Source: Oryzias latipes (Eukaryota > Chordata > Actinopteri > Beloniformes > Adrianichthyidae). From it: a DNA stretch of 64,000 bases. The notes beneath the pieces were generated by a model that was not told the origin of the DNA, did not search any database, and worked only from the letters and a program-made list of their open reading frames with translations. A program made the translations under genes and the position numbers. Of this stretch, positions 34,301 through 45,700 are shown one piece after another; the first letter of the stretch is position 1; each line of letters opens with the position of its first letter. Where the stretch lies: NCBI RefSeq assembly GCF_002234675.1, contig NC_019868.2:4682433-4746432 (forward strand). Reading direction: 5' to 3'.

Positions 34301-37300
34301 ACGTAAAAAAATGGGGAGATTGGAAGTTGTCAATTTTACGTCCTTAAATCTATAGACGGTCTGTGTGAACATGCCTCAGAACAAACTAAGAGTTCAGGAT
34401 AAAAGGAAGACGGTGAAGTGCAGTCGTCTTCTCGGAGTGCAACAGCACCACCAGGTGGACCCAGCGGGGACTGCAGCCCCTGCTGTGTTGGCAGGGTGCC
34501 GACCAGATGAACTGTGATGCCGATGAGGCGTATTTGTCTGTGTGCAGATGAACGAAGTGAGGGAGGTGATGGAGGCGGAGATGAGGACTCAGCTGCGGCG
34601 TCAAGCGGCGGCTCACACGGACCACGTCCGAGATGTGCTGAAGGTCCAGGAGCAGGAGCTGCGAGCTGAAGCTGAGCAGGTGTTCGCACTGAATCACACT
34701 GGACAGGGACATCAGCCCTACGGGGCGCGTTGGACTAGCCCTTGTGCTATCTGTCCCACAAGACGGATAGCACAAGGGCTAAGAGCTCAGAGACTGGCCA
34801 GTCCATGAAGACATTAGCAGCTCTTCATCATCATCAATCAACAAAATAAAGTAAACCATAAACGTATAAGAAGTAGAAGAAGCAGATCTTAAGATTTGTG
34901 GAGAATATTGTCTTTGATTTTTTTTTTTTTTTTTTTTGTCCACACCATCCCTCCCTGATTGTACGGTTTGAGTAGGGATGAATACTGGTTATCTGGTACT
35001 GACCAATACTTTCCAAACCGCTCTGGTGCTTTAACTGTCCCCAGAGCTTGAAAAATTAACAAAAAAACCCCAAATATGCCAGTATTTTCCAGAAACATGT
35101 GATTAAGCAGCGTGACGGAGGTGAATTTGCCTAAGAGGCTTTATCTGATTCTTTCTGGCAGTCTGCGTTGCATCTCTGTTTTCACACGCGCAGAAGTTAA
35201 CGCGTCGTTCACGTCACTCTTACCCATCAGGCTGCTAATTCCAGTCTTTTGCTGTGAAGTTCAGCCAAACTTTCACTCGCTTAAACCTTCAATATTTGAC
35301 TGAAGCTCCGCCCACCCTTACGACCACACCCATTCTTATGTAAGTCTGCCCACAATCACTGGAACGGTAACATGATTGGCTAGAATGGCACAGCAAAACG
35401 GAGTAGATTGACACGTCCAAAACAAAGCACTGAAGTGAACCACGAAAACCTGTGTTTGTTTTATGGTACTGGTAGTGCTACATACAGTCAGGACCATAAA
35501 TATTTGGATAGAACTTAGTTTCTGTACATTACCACAGTGACTTAAATAAAACAACTCAGATGCCATTACAGTGCAGACTTTCAGCTTTTGGGTTGAACAA
35601 AAAGATTGCATACAAATGTGAAAAACTTAAGCATTTTTTAAACACAATCCCTTCATTTCATGGGCTCCTAAGTAATTGGACAAATGAAAGAGCTGAAAAC
35701 AAAATGGTCATTACTAATATTTGGTTGAAAACCCTTTGTTGGCAATGTCAGCCTGAAGTCTTGAACTCATGGACATCACCAGATGCTGGGTTTTCTCCTT
35801 CTGAATGGTCTGCCAGACCTTTACTGCAGCGGCTTTCAGTTGCTGTTTGTTTGTGGGCCTTTCTGTCTGAAGTTCAGTCTTCAACAAGTGAAATGCTGCT
35901 CAATTGGTTTGAGATCAGGTGACTGACTTAGTCATTCCACTTCTTTTCTTTAATAAACGTGTAAGTTGCTTTGGCTGTATGTTTTGGGTCGTTGTCCATC
36001 TGTATTATGAAACGCCGCCCAATCAGTTTGGCTGCATTCACCTGGATCTGCGCAGACAGTCTGTCTCTGAACACCTCAGAATTCATTGGGCTGCTTCTGT
36101 CCTGTGTCACGTCATCAATAAACACTAGTGTTCCAGTGCCACTAGCAGCCATGCACGCCCAGACCATCACACTGCCTCCACCGTGTTTTACTGATGATGT
36201 AGTGTGCTTTGGATCAGGAGCTTCTCCACGCCTTCTCCATACTTTTCTCTTGCCATCATTCTGGTAGAGGTTGATTTTGGTTTCATCTGTCCAAAGAATG
36301 TTTTTCCAGAACTGTGCTGGCTTATTTTAGATGCTTTTTAGCAAAGTCCAATCTAGCCTTCTTATTCTTGAGGCTTATGAGTGGCTTGCATCTTGCAGTG
36401 TAGCCTCTGTATCTACTTTCAAGCAGTCTTCTTTTTACGGTAGACTTGGATATTGATACGCCCACCTCCTGGAGAGTGTTGTTCACTTGGTTGGCTGTTG
36501 TGAACGGGTTCCTCTTCACCATGAATAGGAATCTGCGGTCATCCACCACTGTTGTCTTCTGTGGACGTCCAGGTCTTTTTGTGTTGCTGAGTTCACCAGT
36601 GTTTGCTTTCTTTCTTTCTCAGGATGTACCACACTGTTGATGTTGCCCCTTCTGATACTGTAGAAATTTCTGGCATGGTTTTTTTCTGTTTTCTCACCTT
36701 AATGATGGCTTCTTTCACCTGCATGGAGAGCTCCTTTGACTGCATGTAATCTGTTCACAGCAAAATCTTCAAAATGCAGCACGAGTCCTCTAATCAACTC
36801 CAGGCCTTTTATCTGCTTCACTCATAATGACATAACAAGGGAATTGCCCACGCCTGCATATGCAATAGCATGGAAGTCAATTGTCCAATTACTTACGGGC
36901 CCATGAAATGAAGGGATTGTGTTTAAAAAAAAATGCTTTAGTTTTTCAAATTGTATGCAATCTTTTTGTTCAACCCATGGAATAAAAGCTGAAAGTCTGC
37001 GCTTCAATGGCATCTGAGTTGTTTTATTTAAAATTCACTGTGGTAATGTACAGAAACGAAGTTAGAAAGAATGTGTCTCTGTCCAAATATTTATGGTCCT
37101 GACTGTATGTCTGTACCAGCATCAACGTATGTATGTGGCACTGAGTTTCAGTACCTGTCCCTAATGTGGGGCTGCTGTGGGTTCTGGTTTCAGATTCTGA
37201 GCAGTAAACTCCTGGAGCAGGACACTCTGCACCGTCAGCTGACCCAGGAACAGCTGGACAGCTTCACTCTGGACATGAATGCTGCATATGCTCGCCTGAA

Positions 37301-38073
37301 GGGGGTGGAGGAGGCCATCGACAGTAAGTGACACAACACACACAGCAGCTCGTTGCACCAGTCCAATCTCCGGACGTGAACAGAACAGCTTGAATGGTTT
37401 GCTGGAACTGCAGCGGGCGTCTCACAGACGGTTGCTCTGACTGGTGGCTGTGCGTTGACCTGCAGGTCACCTGGTGGCGGAGGACGAGGCCCGCAGAGCT
37501 CATCAGCTGTGGCTTTCTGTGGAAGCCCTCAACCACACCTTGAAGACCGCCGGCACTGAGGAGCCCAGCGTGCCTCTGGACAGCGCAGCCCAAATGGTGC
37601 GCGACAGCTGCAGGCAAGATGACTTCGCCTCAGCCCTGGCAGAGGCTCTTCCTGCAGAGTCGCTGTCACGCGGTGTGTACGGCGAGGCTTCCCTCAGAGC
37701 CCGCTTCAACTCCCTACGGTCGCTGGTGCTTAGGGTGGCACTCATCGACGAATCCCACAACTCTCTGTACCAGTACTTCCTGTCCTACCTTCAGGCGGCA
37801 CTTCTCTTTGAGGACCAGCAGGCGGCCCCTCCCACACAGCTGAGCAGCGAGGACTTGGACACGTTCAAGCTTTTGTCATATGCGAGCTACTGCCTGGAGC
37901 ACGGAGACCTGGAGCTCGCGGCTAAGTTGGTGAACCAGTTGAAGGGTGAATCCAGGAGGGTGGTGGAGGACTGGCTGACGGAAGCCAGACTCACGCTGGA
38001 GACCAGGCAGGTGGTCAGCCTGCTGTCGGCTTATGCCAATGCCGTAGGCCTTGGCACCACCCAGGCTCCGTGA
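25357..38073 (+). CDS. immt: MICOS complex subunit MIC60 (mitofilin)
   Basis: Inner-membrane organiser that forms crista junctions as the core of MICOS. Fourteen exons join in phase to 765 aa (human about 758): 25357-25398, 25960-26030, 26107-26296, 27363-27507, 28846-28938, 29125-29280, 29428-29561, 30204-30310, 30559-30694, 32765-32894, 33016-33239, 34548-34679, 37194-37323 and 37466-38073. The N terminus is an Arg-rich mitochondrial presequence (MLRLLLRGAAGPAR...). A transmembrane segment follows at about residues 40-62 (AAKVVAASLLSVGGGVGGTI), then YAQWDPKFR and IPYSD-like sequence. A variable Pro/Ser/Glu linker leads into a long coiled coil (LSTDDLNALIAHAHRRIDQL, MRTQLRRQAAAHTDHVRDVL). 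The C-terminal mitofilin domain has SRGVYGEASLRARF, SLYQYFLSYLQ and SYCLEHGDLELAAKLVNQL. Intron 8 uses a GC donor. Tc1, hAT and other repeats fill the introns. Confidence 0.96.
25571..25622. repeat. Perfect 19-bp inverted repeat in immt intron 1
   Basis: CCATCAGTACACTTATCTG (25571-25589) and its exact reverse complement (25604-25622) are separated by 14 bases. It would form a stable hairpin in the pre-mRNA, and may be a fold-back remnant of a MITE. Confidence 0.8.
27866..28687 (+). mobile_element. hAT-like non-autonomous element (CAGTGTTTTTCAACC family), copy 1
   Basis: Lies in immt intron 4. The left end CAGTGTTTTTCAACC and right end GGTTGAAAAACAAGG form terminal inverted repeats, the right one mutated. 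The body is nearly collinear with the copy at 40921-41803 ('cctcattaactgatctaaaaac', 'actgcgatttagccgcagcg', 'gtgtgccgtggctcaaaaaa'). No target duplication is evident, probably through decay. Confidence 0.65.
29700..30190. other. immt intron 7, AT-rich
   Basis: No recognisable repeat boundaries or coding signal. Poly-T/A tracts only. Confidence 0.4.
30201..30206 (+). other. immt: NAGNAG tandem splice acceptor of immt exon 8
   Basis: CAGCAG at the intron 7 end offers two acceptors 3 nt apart. Using the second would remove one Gln without changing the frame. Confidence 0.5.
30311..30316 (+). other. immt: GC-AG intron donor (GCAAGT) of immt intron 8
   Basis: Only a cut before GCAAGT (exon ending ...GCCAA) joined to the acceptor ctgcag at 30558 keeps the frame and gives the expected QKAK-EALDGL junction. 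No GT donor nearby satisfies both phase and homology. GCAAGT is the usual form of GC donors. Confidence 0.7.
30695..32764. other. immt intron 9, repeat debris
   Basis: Near 31076-31165 'agggatgggtatcg...gtatcgatactt' blocks resemble ends of a DNA transposon common in fish. Near 31660-31730 there is 'gaagactttgttaatcccacgatggggaaatt', resembling the 3' tail of a Rex-type LINE. Near 32235-32300 a 'cgcacaataaatcgcaaatgtatcg' block resembles another DNA-element end. None can be delimited with confidence. Confidence 0.4.
34736..34781. repeat. Perfect 16-bp inverted repeat (MITE fold-back) in immt intron 12
   Basis: TAGCCCTTGTGCTATC (34736-34751) and its exact reverse complement (34766-34781) flank a 14-base loop. 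Related ends appear at 45552 (TAACCCTCGTGCTATC) and about 55800 (GATAGCACAAGGG), pointing to a dispersed MITE family of which this copy is only the two ends. Confidence 0.75.
35483..37107 (-). mobile_element. Tc1/mariner element with complete inverted repeats, decayed transposase
   Basis: The element 35485-37105 is bounded by TA at both sides (35483-35484 and 37106-37107). The ends CAGTCAGGACCATAAATA and TATTTATGGTCCTGACTG are exact inverses, and similarity continues about 150 bp inward (TIRs of the long type). It lies in immt intron 12. Minus-strand frames 36322-36549 and 35928-36170 show Tc1-type transposase pieces (helix-turn-helix VGVSISKSTVKRRL; MMVWACMAASGTGTLVFID; MDNDPKHTAKATYTFIKEK with the DDE Asp) separated by frameshifts, so no functional transposase is made. 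Confidence 0.85.
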
Positions 38074-38303
38074 CCCTCTGTTGAAGAGGGGCCTGGAGGC
38101 CTTCCAAAGAGCCCCAGTTTTCTTGAAGGATGTCGGTGAAGAACAGCAGCTGTCCAAAGCTTGGACCAGGGGGTTGGGGGAATTGAAATGGTCAGATTGC
38201 AAAAGAATAATCGTCTCATTTCAGTAATATTTTCTGTCACAAAACAAGTTTCCTCGTGTTAATCTGTAATCACACTGTGTTCCTGTGAATAATACACAAA
38301 CTC

Positions 38304-38309
38304 AATAAA
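38304..38309 (+). promoter_or_regulatory. immt: Candidate immt polyadenylation signal
   Basis: AATAAA 231 bp after the stop codon, just before Tc1-derived sequence begins. Plausible but not the only possible site. Confidence 0.5.
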
Positions 38310-38324
38310 TTGTGAACCGGAAAG

Positions 38325-38925
38325 CTGGCACTGTCTCTTTGACTCTTTGGGGCTGGGAAGACTGAATCTGGAATAGGTAAGCAGACTGGTGTGAAGGAAT
38401 CAACAGTGGGGGCAATTATCATAAAATAATTGAATGAGAACTGGAAGACTTTCAAACTGCTGATGATCATCCTCGATCTTAGGGGTCATGTCATGGGGTC
38501 TAAATGATCACGAGCGGTGAGCAAAAATCCCAGAACCACACTGGGGACCTAGTGAGTGACCTGCAGAGAGCTGGGACCAAAGTGACAAAGGCTACCATCA
38601 GTAACACACTACACCGCCAGGGACTGGACTCCTGCAGTGCCAGACGTGTCCTGCTAAAGCCAGTACATATCCAAGTCTGTCTAAAGTTTGCTAGAGATTA
38701 TTTAGATGATCCACAAGAGAATTGGGAAAATGTCCTGTGGTCAGTTGAAACCAAAATAGAACTTTTTGGTAAGAACTCTACTCCTCATGTTTGGAGAAGA
38801 AAGAATGCTAAAGTGACATCCAAACAACACCATACCTACTGTAAAGCATGGGGGTGGAAACATCATGCTTTGGGGCGGTTTTTCAGCAAAGGGACCACGA
38901 TGACTGATCCAGAGTAAGTAAAGGA
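38325..38925 (+). mobile_element. Tc1-like transposase fragment
   Basis: The + strand carries a truncated Tc1 transposase gene: a 'ggtaagcagactggtgtgaaggaatcaacagtg' HTH region, then frame 38504-38917 with VSDLQRAGTKVTKATISNTLHRQGL, SARRVLLKP, FARDYLDDPQENWENVLWSVETKIELFG and WRRKNAK. It ends at a 'gggaccacgatgactgatcc' block. The last third and both inverted repeats are absent. Confidence 0.75.
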
Positions 38926-39055
38926 TGAAGGGGGGCATGTAAGGACAGACAAATGACAAATTGTTTTTTCTTGTGATCCACAAAATGGACCCAACTGCTG
39001 GTCAATAGCCAGAACTAATCTGCCCACATTTTTTCAAGTATGTATGTAATGTTCA

Positions 39056-39245
39056 TTCATTCATCTTCTTCCGTTTTCCCCCTTTTGGGGTCACGGGCTG
39101 CTGGAGCCTATCCGGCCACTCGTGGGCAAAGGCAGGGGACATTCTGGAAAGGACACCAGTCTGTCGCAGGACGACAACCCCACACCCATGCACACACACC
39201 TATGGACAATTTAGAGTAACCAATGAACCTATGAAGCATGTTTTT
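39056..39245 (-). mobile_element. tRNA-derived SINE family A, 5'-truncated copy
   Basis: Contains 'tcttcttccgttttcccc', 'ggggtcacgggctgctggagcctatcc', 'ggacaccagtctgtcgcagg' and 'acaatttagagtaaccaat', the tail half of the same family as 9735-10058. The tRNA-like head is missing. Confidence 0.55.
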
Positions 39246-39659
39246 GAACATGTTTTGTGTACAATGTTGTATTTTAAATTATACCTCTTATGTGTTATAT
39301 ATATCAGTATTTTGTTCAAATAAACAAGATTTTATCAAATTTAAATCCATACATTTCGGTAAAAAAAAATCTACCCATGGGTAGGGTTGTATGTAAAAAG
39401 GAAGAGATACTTAATGATACCGAGACTGAACCAAATATCCGCCTCAACCAAAGCGATATTCTAATTTATGGATTAGTTTTTTTCCCCCCTTTAAATAGGA
39501 AGTTGCAATTGTTTGGTTACTTCAACTACTGTTGCATATTCTTTAGGTGAAACTGGGAAAAAATTTTTTTAAAGGAATTCTTCATATGTCAATAAATATC
39601 AATGATGATTGAAAAAGCTGTCTCATCAAAATGGCGCAAAGAAAATCTGCTCGTTTTCT

Positions 39660-39751
39660 GCTTTGTCATCAATCACCTGCGCATGCGTATTGAAGTGCCG
39701 CAATTAGCTATTTTAACAGACGCAAAATCTCTGCGAGAGGAATTCCAGAAG
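39660..39751 (+). promoter_or_regulatory. eif4e: eif4e promoter region with NRF-1-type site
   Basis: TGCGCATGCGT at 39679-39689 matches the NRF-1 consensus and lies about 65 bp before the eif4e start codon, in CpG-containing sequence. The start context is AAGATGG, a strong Kozak sequence. No TATA box seen. Confidence 0.5.
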
Positions 39752-41696
39752 ATGGCGACCGCCGTAGTGGTAAGTATTGATTACTGATAGCTGAATTGTT
39801 TGATTAAAAAAACAAAACAAATTCAACCGAAACTTTATTTTTTTGGTGTTCGACACGCGGACGATACTAGAAAATATGCGACACTAGTAAGTATTGCCTG
39901 ACTTACTTACGAGGAAATTCGACCGTTTCACTTCGGTAGTACTAAAGTTAGACTACTTTATTTCTTTTTAGAAATGACGCAGTTAAAACTTCGCTTAAAT
40001 TCAGCGAGTTAAGAAGATGGTCAGACAGACAGCCGCTGTTAACCGTCTTCTTAACTCGCTGTAGCACGTTTTGCCTGCCTACCGAAAGCGTCACACCGCT
40101 CCCTCCGCGGGAGCGCGCAAACCTCAAACGAGAATCCCCAAGTAAAGGATTTCTACGGTGAACTATCTCTTGTTTCATCATACGTGAAGGGATGTGCAGA
40201 AAGGTGAACAACCGTTCACACCGGAAAAGTATGAGGTCGATAGTTTTCAGTCACGTGGTGCAGCGAACAGTTTTCCAAGATCACGTCTGCTTAGTTATAC
40301 CAGGCTTTGAGCATGAAACATCAAAAAACTTGTCATTATTTTGGAGAAGTTTAGCTTTATCAAATTCTTACAAAGAGAGAAAAAAGATTTTGTTATAATG
40401 TGATTTAAAAAAAATATCAAAATCAAGAAACTTGAACTCTATTAGTATTTGAATATTTGGACCTTCATAAGGTAGATCCTTCATATCTCTAGACATGTCT
40501 ATCTGTTCATGTTGTTTTCATGGCAGGTCATAAATCTTTTTTTTCCATTGATGGTCCTTTCCCGTCTCTGTTTCTAATATTATTAGTTTGTCATTTATTA
40601 TTATTATATTCCTTATTAACCACTCCTCATTTGCATCTGGTATTGTCCTCTCACTCCTCAAAACTGCTGCTGTCAAATCCATCCTAAAGAAATCCTGGTT
40701 CAGATCCTAATTCCTTTAATAATCTCTGTCCTATTTCTAACGTCCCCTTCATCTCCAAAATAGTCGCCTCCCAACTTCACCATCATCCTAATCAAAATGA
40801 TCTCTTTGAACCCTTTCAATCCGGTTTTCGCCCCCTTCGTAGCACTGAAACTGCCCTTATAAAAGTCCAGAATGACCTTCTCCTGGCAGCTGATTTTGTA
40901 CTCATCACCATCACCTACTTCAGTGTTTTTCAACCAGACCATCGTGCCGTGGGAGATGGTCAGGTGTGCCGGGAGAAATTGCCCTCATTAACTGATCTAA
41001 AAACATTTCCCATCTCCAGGAAATCAGCTCTGTGTTCATCCAAACAGGCCCTGATAAAACACTGAGTAGTTAGGAATATGAAAGATCATAAAAGACTTTT
41101 CTTTGTGATTATTTGATTCTATTAAAGACATTTTGATAAGAATGATGGTACTGCGATTTAGCCGCAGCGTCAGCTGATTTCTGAAAAAGTCCCGCCCCTT
41201 TAACTGTCTCCACCAATCATTCTTGGAGGCTTAATCAAATGTCCTCAGTCTGACCAATCAAAAGTGGTTAAAGTCTTCACTTCCTTGTTCTGATTCTGTT
41301 GATAAAGTCTCCCAGTTCCAATAAAAATAGCAACTAAAGCTCGTCTTTAGCGGTGTAGCTTTCCACAGAATCCGGTGTCAGACCGTGGAACAAGTGAACA
41401 AAATAATGAAGCTCAGAGACGCCAGTCCGTTTGCGTTCGGTGGCTGTTTGCACTACATCTCCCATGATGCATTGGGTTAAAATGACAGCATCTCAGCGCA
41501 CAACCAGTCTCTCCTCTTAAACATCTTGAAACCACAACGAACATGCATCAGTTTTTAAATCTTCTAACTTAACTTTTAGAAAAAACAGCTGCAACTTTTC
41601 TTTTAGAAAAAACAGCTGCAACTTCCAGCTTTTTCTGCCACAATTATCACAAAAATGCACGTGTGATTGTGGAGGTGCTGTAGATCAATACAGACT

Positions 41697-41730
<34 letters not shown>

Positions 41731-42706
41731 GATGCTGGTGTGCTGCGGGATTTTTGATAAGGTTTAAAGTGTGCCGTGGCTCAAAAAAGATTGAAAAACA
41801 CTGACCTACTTGACTTGAGCGCGGCATTTGACACCGTGTCTCACTCCATCCTCCTTTGGTGTCGAGTCAACGCCCCTCCGCTGGTTTCATTTTTACTTCT
41901 CAAACTGCATTCAGTTTATCCAACTGAAATCTATTAAATCTCAACCCTCATTAATTTTCTCTGGTGTTCCTCAAGGTTCTGTTCTCGGTCCCCTCCTCTT
42001 CATTTCCTACCCCTTGGCAATATACTCTGTAAATTCGACATTGATTTTCATTGTTTTGCGGATGACACTCAGCTCTATCTGTCCAGTAAACCCAACTCTT
42101 CTCTTCCACCTGCCTCCCTTTCCTCCTGCCTGTCTGAAATAAAAACCCGGTTCACCTTAAACTTCCTCAAACCTACTAGCGGTAAAACCAAACTACTCCT
42201 TGTAGGTTCCAATTTGACACTTTCCAGTTTTTCCCTCCCCTCAGGTAAAGACTCTGGGTGTCATCCTTTATTATACTTTCAGTCTCACATCTATAGCATT
42301 ACTCTGTCTGCCAGAACTCCTTCCTTCCATCACATCACTCCCGTTCCCCAGCAGCTGCACTGGCTTCCGGTCATTTTCAGGATAAAATTCAAACTTTCAT
42401 AACCTGGCTTATCTTTCTAATCTCCTCCATATTGACACTCCCTCTCGTTCTCTCTGGTCTTCTTCCTCCCTTCAGCTTTCTGTCCCTCCGGCCCGTATGG
42501 TCACAACGGGGAGCCATGCCTTCAGTCGCTCGGCTACCCAACTCTGGAACTCTCTCCCCCCCAGGCCTCCGTAACACTGACTCCTTCTTTATTTTTAAAT
42601 CGAGACTCAAGACCTTGTTTTAAATTTGCATTTCTAGATCACAATTTTTCATCTTCTGCTATCTGATTTTATGGATGATTTGAATTTTATTGTTTTTAAC
42701 ATTTTG

Positions 42707-42761
<55 letters not shown>

Positions 42762-45700
42762 GTGTTTTACTTTTGAATTCGTGCAATGTGTCCTTGAGTG
42801 TTTTGAAATGCACTTTTAAATCAAATGCAAAATTATAATAATTATTCATTAGGAGAGTTAAAGACCGTCTTCTTCCTGGCTTTTTCTGATGATGGAGGAC
42901 ATAAATTAAGCTTAAAAAGGTCTTTCTTTATGGAAATTCTTCTGAATCTGGAGCAGAGGGGTAAATAGTTTGTTTTCCTCGTCTGAGCTGGAATCTGGAT
43001 CTAAACCGAACGGCTCATTAGCGCTGAAATTGGTCACTATTTTTGTTGCACCACTGATGTTAGGCTGGGGTCGAGTGAGTTTATTTAAAGGGATGATGGG
43101 AAGTGAGGACAGGCTTCCTTCACAACTTGGAGGTGAATTTCTTTTTTTTATTTTTATTTTTTTAACTTGTCCTGTCCAACAGCTGGGCAAACAGATGAGA
43201 GCTGAAGGCCTCTTGTGTTGGACATATTTTATTTTAACAAAAGAGGTTATAAATCTTCTGACAAACCAGAGGTATGTCTGAATAAACCCCTTTTTTAATC
43301 AAAGCCAAACTTTATTCATTTTAATCATATTTGAAAATGTTTTGTGTTGGACCGGACGGAAAAGAAAAGGAGGGAGGAAGAGAGAGGGATGTTAGAGAGA
43401 GGGAGGGGTAGGAGGGTGATCATAGGAGGGGGGGGGGGGTAAAGGAGGTGAATTTCTGATGAGCTCATGCCGCTTTGCAGAACCTGTAGAAAACAATACA
43501 TTTTTGGATTTTGGTGAAAAACTGCATTATCATAATTAAAAGAACGCTTTGAAAATGGATCAAAAGATGATCGGAGTGGGACTTTCAGCTCTGACTTTGG
43601 TAACTCCAAGCCCCATTTGGGCTCGTACTAGTCAATTTATTGTGCTAGAACCAAATATTTTCTCGTTTTGTTTTATTTTCCGTCATAGGTGTCCACTTCG
43701 ATTCCTGGAAACCTCGAGGAAAAAAGTGAAATAAGCAACGGAAAGATCGGGAATCCTGAGGCTTGCATCAAACATCCCTTACAGAACAGGTAAGACCAGC
43801 AGATAGCGCTGTGACGATAACCGCATCACTCATCACCGCGGTGATGACCTCATCACCGCATCACCACACTTTTTTTTACGCCCTTTTTTTTTTTTACGTT
43901 TTCATATGGTGCGTGATTGGAACTATAATAAACACATTAAACGCATTCATCTTTGCCAGAGGTGGGCACTGAGGGCCGCATTCCTGCATGTTTTCCAGCA
44001 TACCCTGCTCTGGCATGTTCTAATTGGCTGGACACACCTGTACCAGGTAATCAGTCATGAGTAGGGCAAGATTATTGGCTGGACACACCTGAACCAGGTA
44101 ATCAGCCATGAGTAGGGAAAGGCTATCTTGAAATCATGCAGACACACCGGCCCTCGAGGCCTGGAATTGCCCACCCCTGATCTTTGCTGATAATTTCCTT
44201 TTTCTGCTAGTCCTGTGTTCAGACTTTCCTTCTTTCTTTCAGACTGTTCTCTCCTTTTCTCCCACTGCGCCTGTCACTCTCTCTCGTAGGCGCGCGCTCT
44301 CACTGTCTGCCTCTGCGCTGCACGTGACACGCGGCTCCCTTTACAGTTACACAAACGGCGTGTTAGGCTTCATGGCTACCGGAAAAGTGAAAGTGTCTGC
44401 AGTCTGCTTATTACTGGACAATACATAATATTTTGAGAAGATGTCTATACCAGAGAGCATAGGTGAAACTTGCGTGCAGCTAGAGAGCGGTCCGCTGCAG
44501 AAGAATCAACATACACCCCCAACACACGTGTGCACACCTTCCTCCTATACCTACACAAGAAGCTCCGCGCTCACACACACAATCTACAACATCTATAGTT
44601 AGTTCACAAGTTAGATATGTAGTTGTTAGTTGTTACTGTTATTTGTTAACAAAGAATAGTACGTTGTAATTGTATTTATTTCCGATGCCGCCGCCGGGGG
44701 ATTTTGTGTTTTTTCTTTTGTGTTTTTTTTAAATTTTTTTTGGGGGGGGGGCTGCGGTTAACCGCGACACCACGCCCCCTGGTGGTTCATCACCGCGGTG
44801 ATCAAAAATTCGACACCGTCACAGCTCTACCAACAGAACCCCAAAACCCTGGCATGCAGCCCTGATGCAACAAATACAACTGAGCTCCGTCTTTCTACAC
44901 GTTTACAATCCTCACTTGGCTCTCAATGCTGACCAATCAGGACAACAAATATCCCACATTTGTGTGCAACGTTATAAAATATTACATACAGCAAAAAACA
45001 GGTGACACTCCTCATCAAAACATAAGACATAGATGTGATGCCGCCTTCAGCTTGGTAAAGGCCAGTCTGTGAGAATGTGATCAGACATTGAAAGGCCTCT
45101 GGTGGAAAACGGGATTGGAGCACTGGTCTAAAAGAAATTTTGGCCAAATTTCAAAATTCAAGTGTTAACCACGTTCAGAAATGTTCTTATTGCTTGAATT
45201 TATCAGTTGGAAAAAAACAAACAATTTAAGTGGGTTCTTTTTTTATTTTCTGTGTGCATGTAATCCACTTGTGAGGTCACCAAAACAAGAGTCTGTTTGC
45301 TTTTACAGGTGGACTCTTTGGTTTTTCAAGAATGACAAAAGCAAAACCTGGCAGGCCAACCTTCGTCTCATCTCTACGTTTGACACAGTTGAGGATTTCT
45401 GGGCGTGAGTACAACTTTACAGTAGGGCTGGGTGATTTCACGGTATCGTTTTTTTAACAATAAATGTCACGATTGAAACCAAATAACTATATTTGTCAAA
45501 TTTAAACAATGCACTCTGCTCATGAATGTGTAATCATTAGCAGGTTGTGTAACCCTCGTGCTATCCTAGGCACTTTAACATTGGGAGTTGGGTCATCTAG
45601 ACCCACTAGACCAGGGGTGTCAAACTGATTTTGGTTCGGGGGCCACATTCAACCCGTCTGATCTCAAGTGGGCCGGAACAGTAACGTAAAGGCAAAATTA

